From a virus, in the IMG/VR virus record IMGVR_UViG_3300036823_000120, positions 30,583 through 94,582 of that record: a stretch of DNA of 64,000 nt; one strand, given 5' to 3'. Shown here piece after piece: positions 15,356 to 24,156 of the stretch. The notes below the pieces were generated by a model that saw only the letters and a list, made by a program, of their open reading frames with translations, ran no database searches and was not told where the DNA came from. Within the stretch, counting starts at the first letter, position 1, and every line of letters starts with the position of its first letter. The translations under genes and the position numbers were made by a program.

Positions 15356-15665
15356 TTCTTCTTACCTGAATAATTAAAATAAGCAAATCATCTTTTGATA
15401 CACCAGTGTAATTTCTAATTCCTAGTTGAGCAGCTAAAGCTCGTAGCTGACGAATAGTTTTATCGCAAACTTCATTACGAAGTACATTATCCATCCATTC
15501 TCTGACGTATTCAAGATCAGCATCTTGAATTGCTCGCTCTAAGCGGGGATTATTTGAATCCAATCTCAGACATTGAGTGAATGATACTGAGTGAACTATT
15601 CTCTCTAAAGCTCTAAGATCATTGAATCTCGATCTTATTCGATATTGTACATCAGCTATATTCAT
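15321..15665 (-). CDS. hypothetical protein with SAP/Rho-N-like motif
   Basis: Residues about 75-105 (TIRQLRALAAQLGIRNYTG then VSKDDLLILI) form the two-helix SAP/HeH-type motif found in DNA-binding proteins and Rho N-termini. The rest is helical and unassigned. 114 aa, four-base overlap with the upstream homing endonuclease gene. Confidence 0.6.
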   Translation of the reverse strand: MNIADVQYRIRSRFNDLRALERIVHSVSFTQCLRLDSNNPRLERAIQDADLEYVREWMDNVLRNEVCDKTIRQLRALAAQLGIRNYTGVSKDDLLILIIQVRRNETKSVENNVS

Positions 15666-16114
15666 AGAGTGTTAATGCATGCATATGCTCCAAAGTGCTT
15701 AATAGCAGCTTCGTTATAAGCTTTTGCTGCATCCTCCTCTTTATCAAAGTAACCTAACCTCATAATTTTGTTATTAACAAAAATATAAGAATCCCATTTC
15801 CTATATAATTTGTTATAACTTACTCCTTTATATTTGGAGCTACAGTGTGTTTGTCTTTTAGACTTATTCTTTTCATTGTCGCTTCGTGTTGCAGCTCGCA
15901 AATTAAATTTTTGATTATTTAACTTATTACGATCAATATGATCTATAATTTGAAAATTTAATTTGACTGTTAAAAGCTTATGCATATAGGTATTATCGCC
16001 ATTGTCTCTGGCATACCCATTACATAAGTACCAAGTTCTTAAGGCAAAAAGAAGCCAATCTTCATCATCTACGAGTATAAGCAAATCTGAATTTATTAAG
16101 CTTATTGTCTTCAT
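15662..16114 (-). CDS. AP2-HNH homing endonuclease
   Basis: Central HNH part (IDHIDRNKLNNQKFNLR) followed by an AP2/ERF-like DNA-binding domain (YKGVSYNKLYRKW, RLGYFDKEEDAAKAYNEAA, GAYACIN). 150 aa. Inserted directly after the DNA polymerase gene with a four-base overlap. Paralogous to the genes at 53560-54045 and the broken copy at 37348-37823. Confidence 0.88.
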   Translation of the reverse strand: MKTISLINSDLLILVDDEDWLLFALRTWYLCNGYARDNGDNTYMHKLLTVKLNFQIIDHIDRNKLNNQKFNLRAATRSDNEKNKSKRQTHCSSKYKGVSYNKLYRKWDSYIFVNNKIMRLGYFDKEEDAAKAYNEAAIKHFGAYACINTL

Positions 16115-18477
16115 TTCTTTCCCCAGCTATTTTGCTCCGACCAATCTATTTCTATTAATGGGATTCTAGCTCGAAAGCTTTCGACTACTTCATGCACAAC
16201 TGCTGCTATCTTTGGAATCAATTCAGGCTTACTTGGAGTAAGCACCTGATCATGGGCATTTAATGGTTGAGTAAGCCATTCATGACAACCATGTGGTTGT
16301 AAATCCCATATACGACGTTGCATTCGCTTTGTAATTTCTGCACCACTAGATTGTATTTGGTGGTTTGCTGCTGCTCTACAATTACCAGCTTGAACTTGAA
16401 AAGCTGCTGCAAACAATGCTGATTGCAATGCTCCAACAGCAGTTTGTTCACGATCACGTCGTACAACTTTAATTTTTAATTCTTTCCAAGCTTTTGGGGG
16501 TTTCTCTGCCAATTCAAAAAGAGCTTTTACAATTCTATTTTCAAGATTAAAATATCGTCGGAATCCGAACAAAGATTCCACATATTCAGCAGGATCATTC
16601 CATATAATGCGACTACCAATCCCACCTGTTTGTCGCATTGAGCAAAATGAATCAATGACTTTATTTCTTGCTTTACCAACTCCCTTATATTGTTCCGCAA
16701 ATCGTTGGTAGGCTGCATCTGCAATTTCTCTTTCTACACCTAAGCGTGTTTGAAGAGTGTAACCTTCTCCACCATAAAGCATAGCAAAAACTGCTGATTT
16801 ACACTTTGTGTACTTGTCATCAACTCCACCTGGACTACCATCAGTAGCTACAATATCATCATAAGTCATATGTGGATAGACATGTACGCCAAACAAAGCA
16901 TGAATTTTCATCGTCTTACTGCCACCACATTTTGGACACTTCTTCTTTCCTTCATTATAAATCACTTCCACGTTGCGACACTTAGAACAAGTAAGAAGGT
17001 CACGACGTAAAAGAGGATCATTATAGGTAGCATCAGCAAGAACAACTTCGAAGCCCGAGAAGTCGCCTCCCACCAACTTAAGTCCACCGAATGCCAACGG
17101 GAATTTGGACCTAACCTCGTCAGTCTTCTTAATCCCCTGGGCGTTAAGACCGCCAGTCCCAGACATACGACCAGACAAAGCGCCGATAACATTAAAGTTG
17201 GCATGAAAGCGTCCTGCCAAAATAAGCTTATCATAAAGCTCAATCTCCTTTTTGGCGAATCGTGTTTCAAGAACGCCTTTTGCTCTCTCACATGCAGGAT
17301 GTGAAAGCTTACCTGTGTTGTTACACAAGTCGCATGGTCCAAATTGGCAAGGAATATTGTCCCATTCTGCAATTTTTTGTAGTATAATCTTTCCAGTTTT
17401 ATTTCCATTCATTGATTCATTTGAAAGTCGTTCTTCTGGACTTAATGCTTCATCAATGAATTTCTTCACTTTTCTTGGTGCGGTTGGATATTTACCTAAT
17501 TTTTTAATAGCCTCGGCTTTAAGTGCCTCTATACCTGGCAAATCAATAGCATAACCTCTCCAACGAACACAGCCTACCATACAGGCAAGTTCAGAATCAT
17601 CGTCGCCAGGAGTTGGATCATTGAAATAATGATACAAACGACGAGTATATTCTACATCTTTTCGGGCATATTCTCTTGCACTATCATTATGTCTCCAATG
17701 AGAAATATGCTTTTCAATTACTTCTGGCCAGGCTTTCTTCCACCTACCAGGCCGTCCAACTGCTAATGCATATGGAGCGTATCCATATTCTTCAGGATAA
17801 AAAGCTTTTTCTACTTCAACGTCACTAAAGAATATTACTTCTTCGAGAGGAATTTGTAGAACATGAATAGCTAGATTTTTTAATGCACTTGAAGCTTTGA
17901 ACTTTAAAACAATATCTTTGAATTCTGTTTCTATTTGACCATTTTGTTTTGTAATAGGATGTACTTTGAATCTTGGAGCAAGCTTATCTTTTGCTCTTGC
18001 AAATAAAATACTTTCAAAGAAAATACGCTTTTCAAGTTCTTTTGCAAGTGAATATGCCAATTTCGTTGGAACACGTCGAATACGAATATCCGAACGTTCC
18101 ATTGTCATTTGAAATTCAGTCTTACGAGCATGAAGCATAATATCAAAAGCTGCTTTTGGCTTGAAGCAAGGACCATCTCTTGCCCTTTCTTCAAGTAAAG
18201 CAACTTGATCAATATGCTCATCAAGATATTCCCACTCACCAAAGGTATCACGAGCAAGCAAAAGAATTGTATACATCTTATTTATCATGAACCAATCAAA
18301 TGCTAAATTGTAGCCAATAACTTCACATTGAGCTAATTTGTCCAACAAGTCAATACTATCTTGTATTGGACTCGTCCAAAATTCATGAATCTCAATTGGT
18401 CCATCATCAAAAGCATATTGAATCGTAACTGGCATACCATGAAAGCCACAAGACTCAACATCAATGTAACATTTCAT
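16111..18477 (-). CDS. family A DNA polymerase with 3'-5' exonuclease
   Basis: 788 aa. DEDDy exonuclease: D6 and E8 (YIDVES), N57/D61 (GYNLAFDWF), Y270/D274. Polymerase: HANFNVIGALSGRMS, motif A GGDFSGFE (D472), motif B KSAVFAMLYGG (560-570), motif C NAHDQVL (H742, D743). Motif C reads HDQ instead of HDE, but the catalytic Asp is kept. Two four-Cys clusters are unusual: C377/C382/C385/C396 before the palm and C497/C500/C514/C517 inside it, probably zinc-binding inserts. No 5' nuclease domain. This is the replicative polymerase of the phage. Confidence 0.92.
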   Translation of the reverse strand: MKCYIDVESCGFHGMPVTIQYAFDDGPIEIHEFWTSPIQDSIDLLDKLAQCEVIGYNLAFDWFMINKMYTILLLARDTFGEWEYLDEHIDQVALLEERARDGPCFKPKAAFDIMLHARKTEFQMTMERSDIRIRRVPTKLAYSLAKELEKRIFFESILFARAKDKLAPRFKVHPITKQNGQIETEFKDIVLKFKASSALKNLAIHVLQIPLEEVIFFSDVEVEKAFYPEEYGYAPYALAVGRPGRWKKAWPEVIEKHISHWRHNDSAREYARKDVEYTRRLYHYFNDPTPGDDDSELACMVGCVRWRGYAIDLPGIEALKAEAIKKLGKYPTAPRKVKKFIDEALSPEERLSNESMNGNKTGKIILQKIAEWDNIPCQFGPCDLCNNTGKLSHPACERAKGVLETRFAKKEIELYDKLILAGRFHANFNVIGALSGRMSGTGGLNAQGIKKTDEVRSKFPLAFGGLKLVGGDFSGFEVVLADATYNDPLLRRDLLTCSKCRNVEVIYNEGKKKCPKCGGSKTMKIHALFGVHVYPHMTYDDIVATDGSPGGVDDKYTKCKSAVFAMLYGGEGYTLQTRLGVEREIADAAYQRFAEQYKGVGKARNKVIDSFCSMRQTGGIGSRIIWNDPAEYVESLFGFRRYFNLENRIVKALFELAEKPPKAWKELKIKVVRRDREQTAVGALQSALFAAAFQVQAGNCRAAANHQIQSSGAEITKRMQRRIWDLQPHGCHEWLTQPLNAHDQVLTPSKPELIPKIAAVVHEVVESFRARIPLIEIDWSEQNSWGKK

Positions 18478-18590
18478 AGCTCATCCTTCGTGAACAAGTG
18501 AACAAAATATGCAAAACACGCGAGATTCTCGCAGTTTTGATGCCACCAATCATCTTCATTAAGGACAAACCAATCTACTTCATAGATCAT
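18474..18590 (-). CDS. small ORF upstream of the polymerase, 38 aa
   Basis: Read from the sequence: starts MIYEVDWFVLNEDDWW and ends KDEL; the stop overlaps the polymerase start as ATGA. The same frame is open upstream to about 18631 with plausible residues but no ATG, GTG or TTG, so an unusual start is possible. Very rich in Trp and acidic residues. Function unknown. Confidence 0.45.
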   Translation of the reverse strand: MIYEVDWFVLNEDDWWHQNCENLACFAYFVHLFTKDEL

Positions 18591-18634
18591 ACACCATTCA
18601 ATAAGCCTATTAATTTCAACAGGCTCAGTTAAGA

Positions 18635-19561
18635 TTATTCACTTTTATCACCAACTAATGCCTTACTTACCCAAGAAGGCATAATAAAATCTTTACCTTC
18701 TTTCCTAGCTGCTGCTTGAACTTCATTAAGCAATTCAATTGTACTAATCTTTGCGGTACACCATGCTGCAAATCGAGTTGCTAAACACGCACCAAGAGTA
18801 TCATAAATGAGACCACCCATTTCAACTATCTCTGGTCCCTTTCGCTCACGAGTTTTCATTGCGTCGCTACTTCGTTGAATAGAAGGAACAACGCTGAGAG
18901 ATTCTCCTTTTTCGCGCTTTTCTTTGACTTTCTTCACAAATTCAATTTGTTGTTCAACTTTTCGAAGACTCGCACAGTGTTTGATTTGTGCTTGAGTAAG
19001 CAAACCAGCAGCGGCAACTGCTTGAATTTCCTTCGGCAAACTCAAAAGAGCTTTACGAATTTGCACCCATCCACGAGAAGTACCAGTGAGATCGGCAACT
19101 TCAACTTCATTGAAGTGAATATCAAAGTAATATTTAATTGCATAAGCTTCTTGAAGAATATTTAATTGCTTACGATGCAAATTCTCTCTTAGGTTCTGTG
19201 TTCGTGCGGCTGTTTCATCAAGACCTTCTTCAATGAAACATGGAATCTTTGAATGCTTCTCAGCAACGACAGGATCAGCATCTAAGGCGTTAATTTCAAA
19301 TGCCGTAAAACGTCTATGTCCTGCCACAATACGGTATTTCTTACCTGATATAGCATCGTGTGGTTGTACAGTAATTGGAGTATCAAGCTTTCGGTCCTTG
19401 ATATCTCGTGCAAGATCAAGAACATCGATTGGGCTTATGTTTCCACGACAATTGAAGTTTTCATCAAGAAAAATATCTTCAATAGGAATTAAAAATACTT
19501 TGTAGCCAGTTATAGGATCAATATCAACTGTTTCTTGATTATTTGCAATTGCTATAGACAT
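18635..19561 (-). CDS. ParB-like protein
   Basis: N-terminal ParB/Srx domain with RIVAGHRRFTAFEI (GxRR box) and NLRENLHRKQLN, then a helix-turn-helix (VADLTGTSRGWVQIRKAL). 308 aa. In phages such proteins serve in regulation, replication or methylation-linked roles, rarely in true partition; I see no ParA in the window. Its start overlaps the stop of the small gene as TAATG. Confidence 0.82.
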   Translation of the reverse strand: MSIAIANNQETVDIDPITGYKVFLIPIEDIFLDENFNCRGNISPIDVLDLARDIKDRKLDTPITVQPHDAISGKKYRIVAGHRRFTAFEINALDADPVVAEKHSKIPCFIEEGLDETAARTQNLRENLHRKQLNILQEAYAIKYYFDIHFNEVEVADLTGTSRGWVQIRKALLSLPKEIQAVAAAGLLTQAQIKHCASLRKVEQQIEFVKKVKEKREKGESLSVVPSIQRSSDAMKTRERKGPEIVEMGGLIYDTLGACLATRFAAWCTAKISTIELLNEVQAAARKEGKDFIMPSWVSKALVGDKSE

Positions 19562-19707
19562 TATTTTGGTCCTTGCTTATTCAGAGCTAAAAGCTCCTTG
19601 TATATTAACTCATGTTCTACGATTAACTCATAAGGTTTCACTATACCTTGGGAGTTTCTTTGACTTTTTAGTAATATAAATTTTTCAATCTCATTTATTT
19701 GATTCAT
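19561..19707 (-). CDS. small helical protein, 48 aa
   Basis: Reads MNQINEIEKFILLKSQRNS and ends LLALNKQGPK. A good ribosome binding site (AGGAG, five bases before ATG) and TAATG coupling to the ParB-like gene support it. Predicted helical and soluble. No family recognised. Confidence 0.68.
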   Translation of the reverse strand: MNQINEIEKFILLKSQRNSQGIVKPYELIVEHELIYKELLALNKQGPK

Positions 19708-19715
19708 TAAGACTC

Positions 19716-22349
19716 CTAGTTTCTAGAATCACTTGTTACTCCCATTTCATGGGCTTTTGCAGCTTCTTGTTGAGCTTGTTTCATTTCTTCTAGTACCAAA
19801 CCCATACTCAAACTTTGCAAATCACGTTTGCGTTTGAGATTTTTTAATACATAAGCATCAGTTGGAAGATGGAGCAAATCAATTATAGTAGCTCCTCTTT
19901 CTACTGACATACCTGCCCTATGTATGCGATCTTCTGATTGCAATCTAGACTCACCATTGAAATCATTGCTGAAATAAATGATGGCTTTTGATGCCGTCAG
20001 TGTCAGGCCCATTCCCGCTGATCCAGCGTGCCCAACAAAAGCTATCTTTTGATCGTATTGCTTAGGATTCTGAAAGACTTTCAAGAATTCTACGTTATCT
20101 TTTGGCAAGAAGTTACCATATGGCACCCATCCACGTCCGTCCACACGCATCACTTGCCAACCAAGCTTAGTCACATGGTCACTAACTCGATCAATTGTTC
20201 CTGTGAAAGCTCCATAGATAACAATTCTATTCTCATCTTCAAAATCATCTGAGAGAAGTTCTGTAAGAGTATCAAATTTTGGACTATCGACTGTTTTTAC
20301 TTCTCTCTTAATAACATTAGTTGTTCCGCGGCCTTCGCAAGCAGGACACTTAATTTTTTCATTAAGATCGTTATCGAAAAGCTCTCTATTGCCTTTACAA
20401 GTTGTACAAGTTGCAGTAGATTCGACAGTTTCAATATATTGAAAGCCATCTGATAACTCACGAAGCTTTGTAAGAGCTTCAATTGCATTGCGACAACCAA
20501 CTTGTATCAAACTAGCCGCACGAATCATCGGCAGACTTGGCTTTATATTAATTTCTCGATATACCTTATCAGGTAGATCAAGACAATCTTTCTTGTGTTG
20601 AACTAATACAAGTCCACTCATTCGCCGATAAAGTTGACTAATTTCATCTTTCAAAGCTATATATTCATGGAAGTTTTCTTTGTCTTCTTTGGCATAATGA
20701 TTAGCATGAGAACTAAGCTTACCACATTTATTACAGATTGCTTGACCACCATCTCGCCATGCAATGAATTTCGGGAACCGACCACCAGTGATATCACCAA
20801 CGTATTCAGTAACAGCTAATCGTTCCTTGAACTTGTTGACATCACCTTCAATCAAGAAGCCTGGACAAGCAGTTTCACATTGCCAATACCAATCTACAGG
20901 GGACTTGGGAGCGGGAGAACCACTCATAAGTACAATGTATGCATCGTGTCCATAGTTATTACGCATACTTTCAGCAACATGAAAAGCTGATTGTGAGCGT
21001 TGAGCAGTTGGTGTCTTTAATTTTGAAGATTCATCGAATATAATTCCACGAGGTGGCATTTTCCGTGGAATCCAATTTTCAACTGTTTTCTTCAATTCAT
21101 CATAAGTCATAAATATTGGACGTATGAAAGATTTCCAATTCCAAAACTCAAGACGAACACTTGCAATTGATGATTTTGTTCCAATGTACCACCAATCTGC
21201 GATACCACTTCGTTCCATTGCCTCTATTGAGGCAAGAGTCTTTCCACAATTATGTACTACAATACCATTTGCGACAAAATTTCTATAAGGATCATCACAA
21301 ATAACATCATAGACAAATAATTCTCCATTATTTTCAATACTTATAATTTTATCTTTATGTGGTATAAATTGACATTTCTCAGTATGTAGATTTACATAAT
21401 TTGTTTGGCCATGTAATTTTGCATGCTTACTACTTGAACTTAATAGTTCCAAGTTTTCAATTTTATTATCATTTTTAATTTCATTTTTATGATGAACTAT
21501 CTCATTTTCTTTAATATATCGTCCAAGATGTTCTTCCATAATTAAAATGTGTTCATATACTCCACCTGTAGACCATCTTGGATGCTTGTTTTTTAAGCCT
21601 CCAACTCTAATATAGCCATCTTTATCTTTCCATTTACCATTAACTAAAATTTCATCACCAATATTTAGCTTTTCTGCTGAAATATAAGTATTATTATTTA
21701 CAGCAATTTCGTGATCTAAAGTTACACAAATTTCATAACCTAATTTTGTTTTTATTTTTAAAGTAGACTTTTTACCTTTGCTTAAGACATTTTTAATTTT
21801 ATTTAACTTTAATATCCCAGCACAATTACTTCGAATATAAGTTTCTATTCCTAAATCCCAGCATCTGCCTTTTAAATTATGAAATTTCTCAAAAAGATTT
21901 TTTAGTTTTATCTCAAATCCTTTTCCAGCTCTATTTACATGCACGAGTGCTTCACCATCAACGCATCCCATTTCCGCAGCTAGTATACATTGCTTACGTA
22001 GCAAAATATGACCAATCTCATATTTTTGATGCGTATATACAGGTCGTTGAAAAGTTAGCTTATCAACAAATGATTCAAGTGAAGCGTCGTATCGAGAAAA
22101 AGGATTCTTACCTTCTAAGTGTTCAATACGAAATTCATTTCGTCGTGACTTATTAACGCGCCAAACTTTCATTGGATTATCTTCGTCTCTACCAAGCCAT
22201 TTTGAACCTTGCATCACTTTCAATTTATCTTTGAATTCGAAAGCTGAACTAATATAATAATACTTTGAATCTTCATAAATAGTAGCTGGATGACGAAACT
22301 GCTTTCCTTCAAACTTAGTTTGTCTTTCAGCTATAAAATTAATTGCCAT
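19716..22349 (-). CDS. SNF2/DEAD-type helicase interrupted by an intein
   Basis: 877-aa precursor; about 638 aa after removal of the intein (residues 129-367). Extein features: AAEMG-CGKTLASIEA (Walker A split by the intein), IIFDESSKLKTP (motif II), VLMSGSP (motif III), and C-terminal motifs V and VI around GHAGSAGMGLTLTAS and QSEDRIHRAGM. Two Cys pairs (CNKCG; CTTCKGN with CPACEGRG) suggest zinc ribbons. SNF2-like proteins of this size are common phage replication or recombination helicases. Confidence 0.88.
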   Translation of the reverse strand: MAINFIAERQTKFEGKQFRHPATIYEDSKYYYISSAFEFKDKLKVMQGSKWLGRDEDNPMKVWRVNKSRRNEFRIEHLEGKNPFSRYDASLESFVDKLTFQRPVYTHQKYEIGHILLRKQCILAAEMGCVDGEALVHVNRAGKGFEIKLKNLFEKFHNLKGRCWDLGIETYIRSNCAGILKLNKIKNVLSKGKKSTLKIKTKLGYEICVTLDHEIAVNNNTYISAEKLNIGDEILVNGKWKDKDGYIRVGGLKNKHPRWSTGGVYEHILIMEEHLGRYIKENEIVHHKNEIKNDNKIENLELLSSSSKHAKLHGQTNYVNLHTEKCQFIPHKDKIISIENNGELFVYDVICDDPYRNFVANGIVVHNCGKTLASIEAMERSGIADWWYIGTKSSIASVRLEFWNWKSFIRPIFMTYDELKKTVENWIPRKMPPRGIIFDESSKLKTPTAQRSQSAFHVAESMRNNYGHDAYIVLMSGSPAPKSPVDWYWQCETACPGFLIEGDVNKFKERLAVTEYVGDITGGRFPKFIAWRDGGQAICNKCGKLSSHANHYAKEDKENFHEYIALKDEISQLYRRMSGLVLVQHKKDCLDLPDKVYREINIKPSLPMIRAASLIQVGCRNAIEALTKLRELSDGFQYIETVESTATCTTCKGNRELFDNDLNEKIKCPACEGRGTTNVIKREVKTVDSPKFDTLTELLSDDFEDENRIVIYGAFTGTIDRVSDHVTKLGWQVMRVDGRGWVPYGNFLPKDNVEFLKVFQNPKQYDQKIAFVGHAGSAGMGLTLTASKAIIYFSNDFNGESRLQSEDRIHRAGMSVERGATIIDLLHLPTDAYVLKNLKRKRDLQSLSMGLVLEEMKQAQQEAAKAHEMGVTSDSRN
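21249..21965 (-). mobile_element. HNH intein in the helicase Walker A motif
   Basis: 239 residues starting CVDGEALV (splicing block A) with block B around TLDHEIAVN, block F near FVYDVICDD and ending GIVVHN before Cys +1. An HNH endonuclease core is embedded (NEIVHHKNEIKNDNKIENLE). Splicing joins AAEMG to CGKT and restores the P-loop. Both junction cysteines and the terminal His-Asn are intact, so it is probably active. Confidence 0.9.
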
Positions 22350-22356
22350 AACTTCC

Positions 22357-22803
22357 TCAAGCTAATACAAACGTTTTATCTTGTAAATGCTTAATCGTTA
22401 CATTTAGAAAAATACCATATACATTATTAAAATGAGTATACAGTAAATTTGCTAATACTCTTAATTCTCTTGGTGTATCTTCAGTAAGATATTTTGTTAC
22501 AAATGTTAAATATTCTTCAATTGATCCTGTAATAAAGCCTTTTGAGTCTCTATCACAATAGGCTGTTGTAATTTTTAAGTAACCAGTGTTTATAAGTAAG
22601 TCAACAACATCTTGAGGCAATTCAAAATAAAAAGTTACAAATATCCACTGATAAGATGGATTTAAGTTAAATAGGCTCCTAGCCAACATAGACAATTTGT
22701 CAAGTGGCTTGGAGCTTTTCTTATCAATCTCAGTAAGTTCAATACACTTTGAAAGTATATTAAAATCAATTTGTGATTGAATCACAGATTGTAATTTATA
22801 CAT
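22357..22803 (-). CDS. hypothetical protein, 148 aa
   Basis: Helical soluble protein starting MYKLQSVIQSQIDFNIL. No motif recognised. It lies seven bases upstream of the helicase gene and directly downstream of a tRNA-like element. Confidence 0.6.
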   Translation of the reverse strand: MYKLQSVIQSQIDFNILSKCIELTEIDKKSSKPLDKLSMLARSLFNLNPSYQWIFVTFYFELPQDVVDLLINTGYLKITTAYCDRDSKGFITGSIEEYLTFVTKYLTEDTPRELRVLANLLYTHFNNVYGIFLNVTIKHLQDKTFVLA

Positions 22804-22818
22804 TATTTACCTCCAAAC

Positions 22819-22887
22819 ACCCCGATAGAGAGTCGAACTCTATTAACCAAACTTTGTAAAAGATGGTTAAATACCATTATTCGGAGC
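22819..22887 (-). tRNA. degenerate tRNA-like element
   Basis: Seven-pair acceptor GCTCCGA/TCGGGGT (with G.T pairs), perfect T arm TAGAG/CTCTA around TTCGACT, D-like arm ATGG/CCAT. The anticodon arm does not fold normally; the best helix is a shortened CTTT/AAAG around TAC. It may be a decayed tRNA or a tRNA-like RNA. Only 69 nt. Confidence 0.45.
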
Positions 22888-22891
22888 GGAT

Positions 22892-22921
22892 GAGGAACTG
22901 TCGCTTCACTTACAGTTCCTC
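22892..22921. terminator. strong hairpin between tRNA-like element and secreted protein gene
   Basis: Perfect ten-pair stem GAGGAACTGT/ACAGTTCCTC with a ten-base loop. On the plus strand it is followed by a run ending TTGTTTTT, on the minus strand there is no T tract. Genes here run leftward, so it may end the secreted-protein transcript weakly or serve in processing of the tRNA-like RNA. Confidence 0.45.
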
Positions 22922-22930
22922 ACCTTGTTT

Positions 22931-23296
22931 TTAATGCCTCAGATATTCTATGCCATTGATTGTAAGCTTTGCAGGAAGTTCTGGCATTGGACCACCAACA
23001 GTGAGTGGCAAGCTCGAAGGCTTTCCAGTAAGCACAGCCGGCCCTGTTTGCAGAATCGTAGTCACTTGTGGAACTGCACGGACAACTGGAGCAGCCATAT
23101 TATACGAAGAAGTAGACGAAAAGCTGCTTTGAGTCGTCGAAGACGAACAATTACCATTCGAACAATTACCATTCGAACAATTACCACTCGCAGTGGCCTG
23201 ATGGCGACCCTTACCAAAGATACCAAACGGACCGGCAAACGTAGTGGATGCAACAGCCAGAACCAGAAGCATTGCAAGCATAAATTGCTTACGCAT
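22931..23296 (-). CDS. secreted Cys/Ser/Asn-repeat protein
   Basis: 121 aa with a clear Sec signal (MLAMLLVLAVASTTFAGPFG) and a low-complexity segment of three GNCSN repeats followed by a Ser/Thr-rich stretch; the C-terminal part (GGPMPELPAKLTINGIEYL) looks conserved. Exported from the host or into its periplasm. Similar small Cys-repeat secreted proteins are common in planctomycetes; the family function is unknown. A structured leader lies upstream. Confidence 0.65.
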   Translation of the reverse strand: MRKQFMLAMLLVLAVASTTFAGPFGIFGKGRHQATASGNCSNGNCSNGNCSSSTTQSSFSSTSSYNMAAPVVRAVPQVTTILQTGPAVLTGKPSSLPLTVGGPMPELPAKLTINGIEYLRH

Positions 23297-23320
23297 TACT
23301 TTCTCCTAAAAGTTAAAAGT

Positions 23321-23373
23321 GCCTGTACCGTATTACACGGTATTCACATGTGGAGGTTACAGGCTTATACCTC
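23321..23373 (-). promoter_or_regulatory. pseudoknot-capable leader of the secreted protein gene
   Basis: In the minus-strand RNA, GAGGT pairs with ACCTC around a loop that contains GCCTGTA, and this loop is complementary to TACAGGC downstream; ACCGT/ACGGT pair inside. This is H-type pseudoknot topology, or two mutually exclusive hairpins. The ribosome binding site AGGAG and ATG follow within about 25 bases. Regulation is inference. Confidence 0.4.
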
Positions 23374-23389
23374 TACCCAACAAGGGATA

Positions 23390-24085
23390 TTATTCTCGTG
23401 ATACAGCACCTTCAGGCTTTTTATCCACGAGTTCAACTTTGGTCTCAGGAGGATTCTTAAATTCCTTTAAGACATTATGATATTCTTCAATATTTGGTGT
23501 ATCAAATTGTTGCGATGCTGATACAATTTGTGGACCATACCAATTATATTTCTTTGTTTCTATGAACTTACTAGAAATGATTGCACACTTGTCAATCAAA
23601 GCTTTAAAGTTCGCGGCTTCATTCTTTGCAGTCTTTGACGCCATCAGATACGTTGCAAATCCATGACCTGGGATGAAAATCAAAAATTGTGGACCACACA
23701 TTGCACCATCACCAAAAATACCACGATCTGCAATTTCACGAACTTTCTTGAAGCCTTCACTATTAGGATCATAGAAAGAAATTGGCTTATCGCCAGAAGT
23801 AGACAATGCAATGGGTCTCCATGCACAAACCCAACATTGGACATTTTGTCCAAGGTCAATAATTGCTTTTCCCTTGAAAATTGCATGGTTACCAACTCTT
23901 ACATCGCCACGCTGAACAGGCACACTCGTAGCACTCATAAGCTGAACATATGGAAGATAATTTCCAATTGTTGCTAAATCGTCGAATGCTGCTTCAGTAT
24001 ACCTGTCAGGCACCAATTCCGAAGACTTAGGCATTGCAGCAATTGCATTACTTGCTGAATTCGGATTTACAATCTCAGTGTTCAT
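23390..24085 (-). CDS. hypothetical protein, 231 aa
   Basis: Soluble protein with a conserved-looking core: YLPYVQLMSATS, VRVGNHAIF, DLGQNVQCWVCAWRP and a late YNWYGPQIV segment. The layout recalls proteins of unknown function that occur near phage replication genes, but I cannot name a family. Gene lies in the run with ParB-like proteins. Confidence 0.62.
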   Translation of the reverse strand: MNTEIVNPNSASNAIAAMPKSSELVPDRYTEAAFDDLATIGNYLPYVQLMSATSVPVQRGDVRVGNHAIFKGKAIIDLGQNVQCWVCAWRPIALSTSGDKPISFYDPNSEGFKKVREIADRGIFGDGAMCGPQFLIFIPGHGFATYLMASKTAKNEAANFKALIDKCAIISSKFIETKKYNWYGPQIVSASQQFDTPNIEEYHNVLKEFKNPPETKVELVDKKPEGAVSRE

Positions 24086-24156
24086 TCATCACCTTTCAAA
24101 GTCAAGATCATTGGATGTTATAAGCTACCACGAAATGTGGTAGCTTACGTTAAAAC

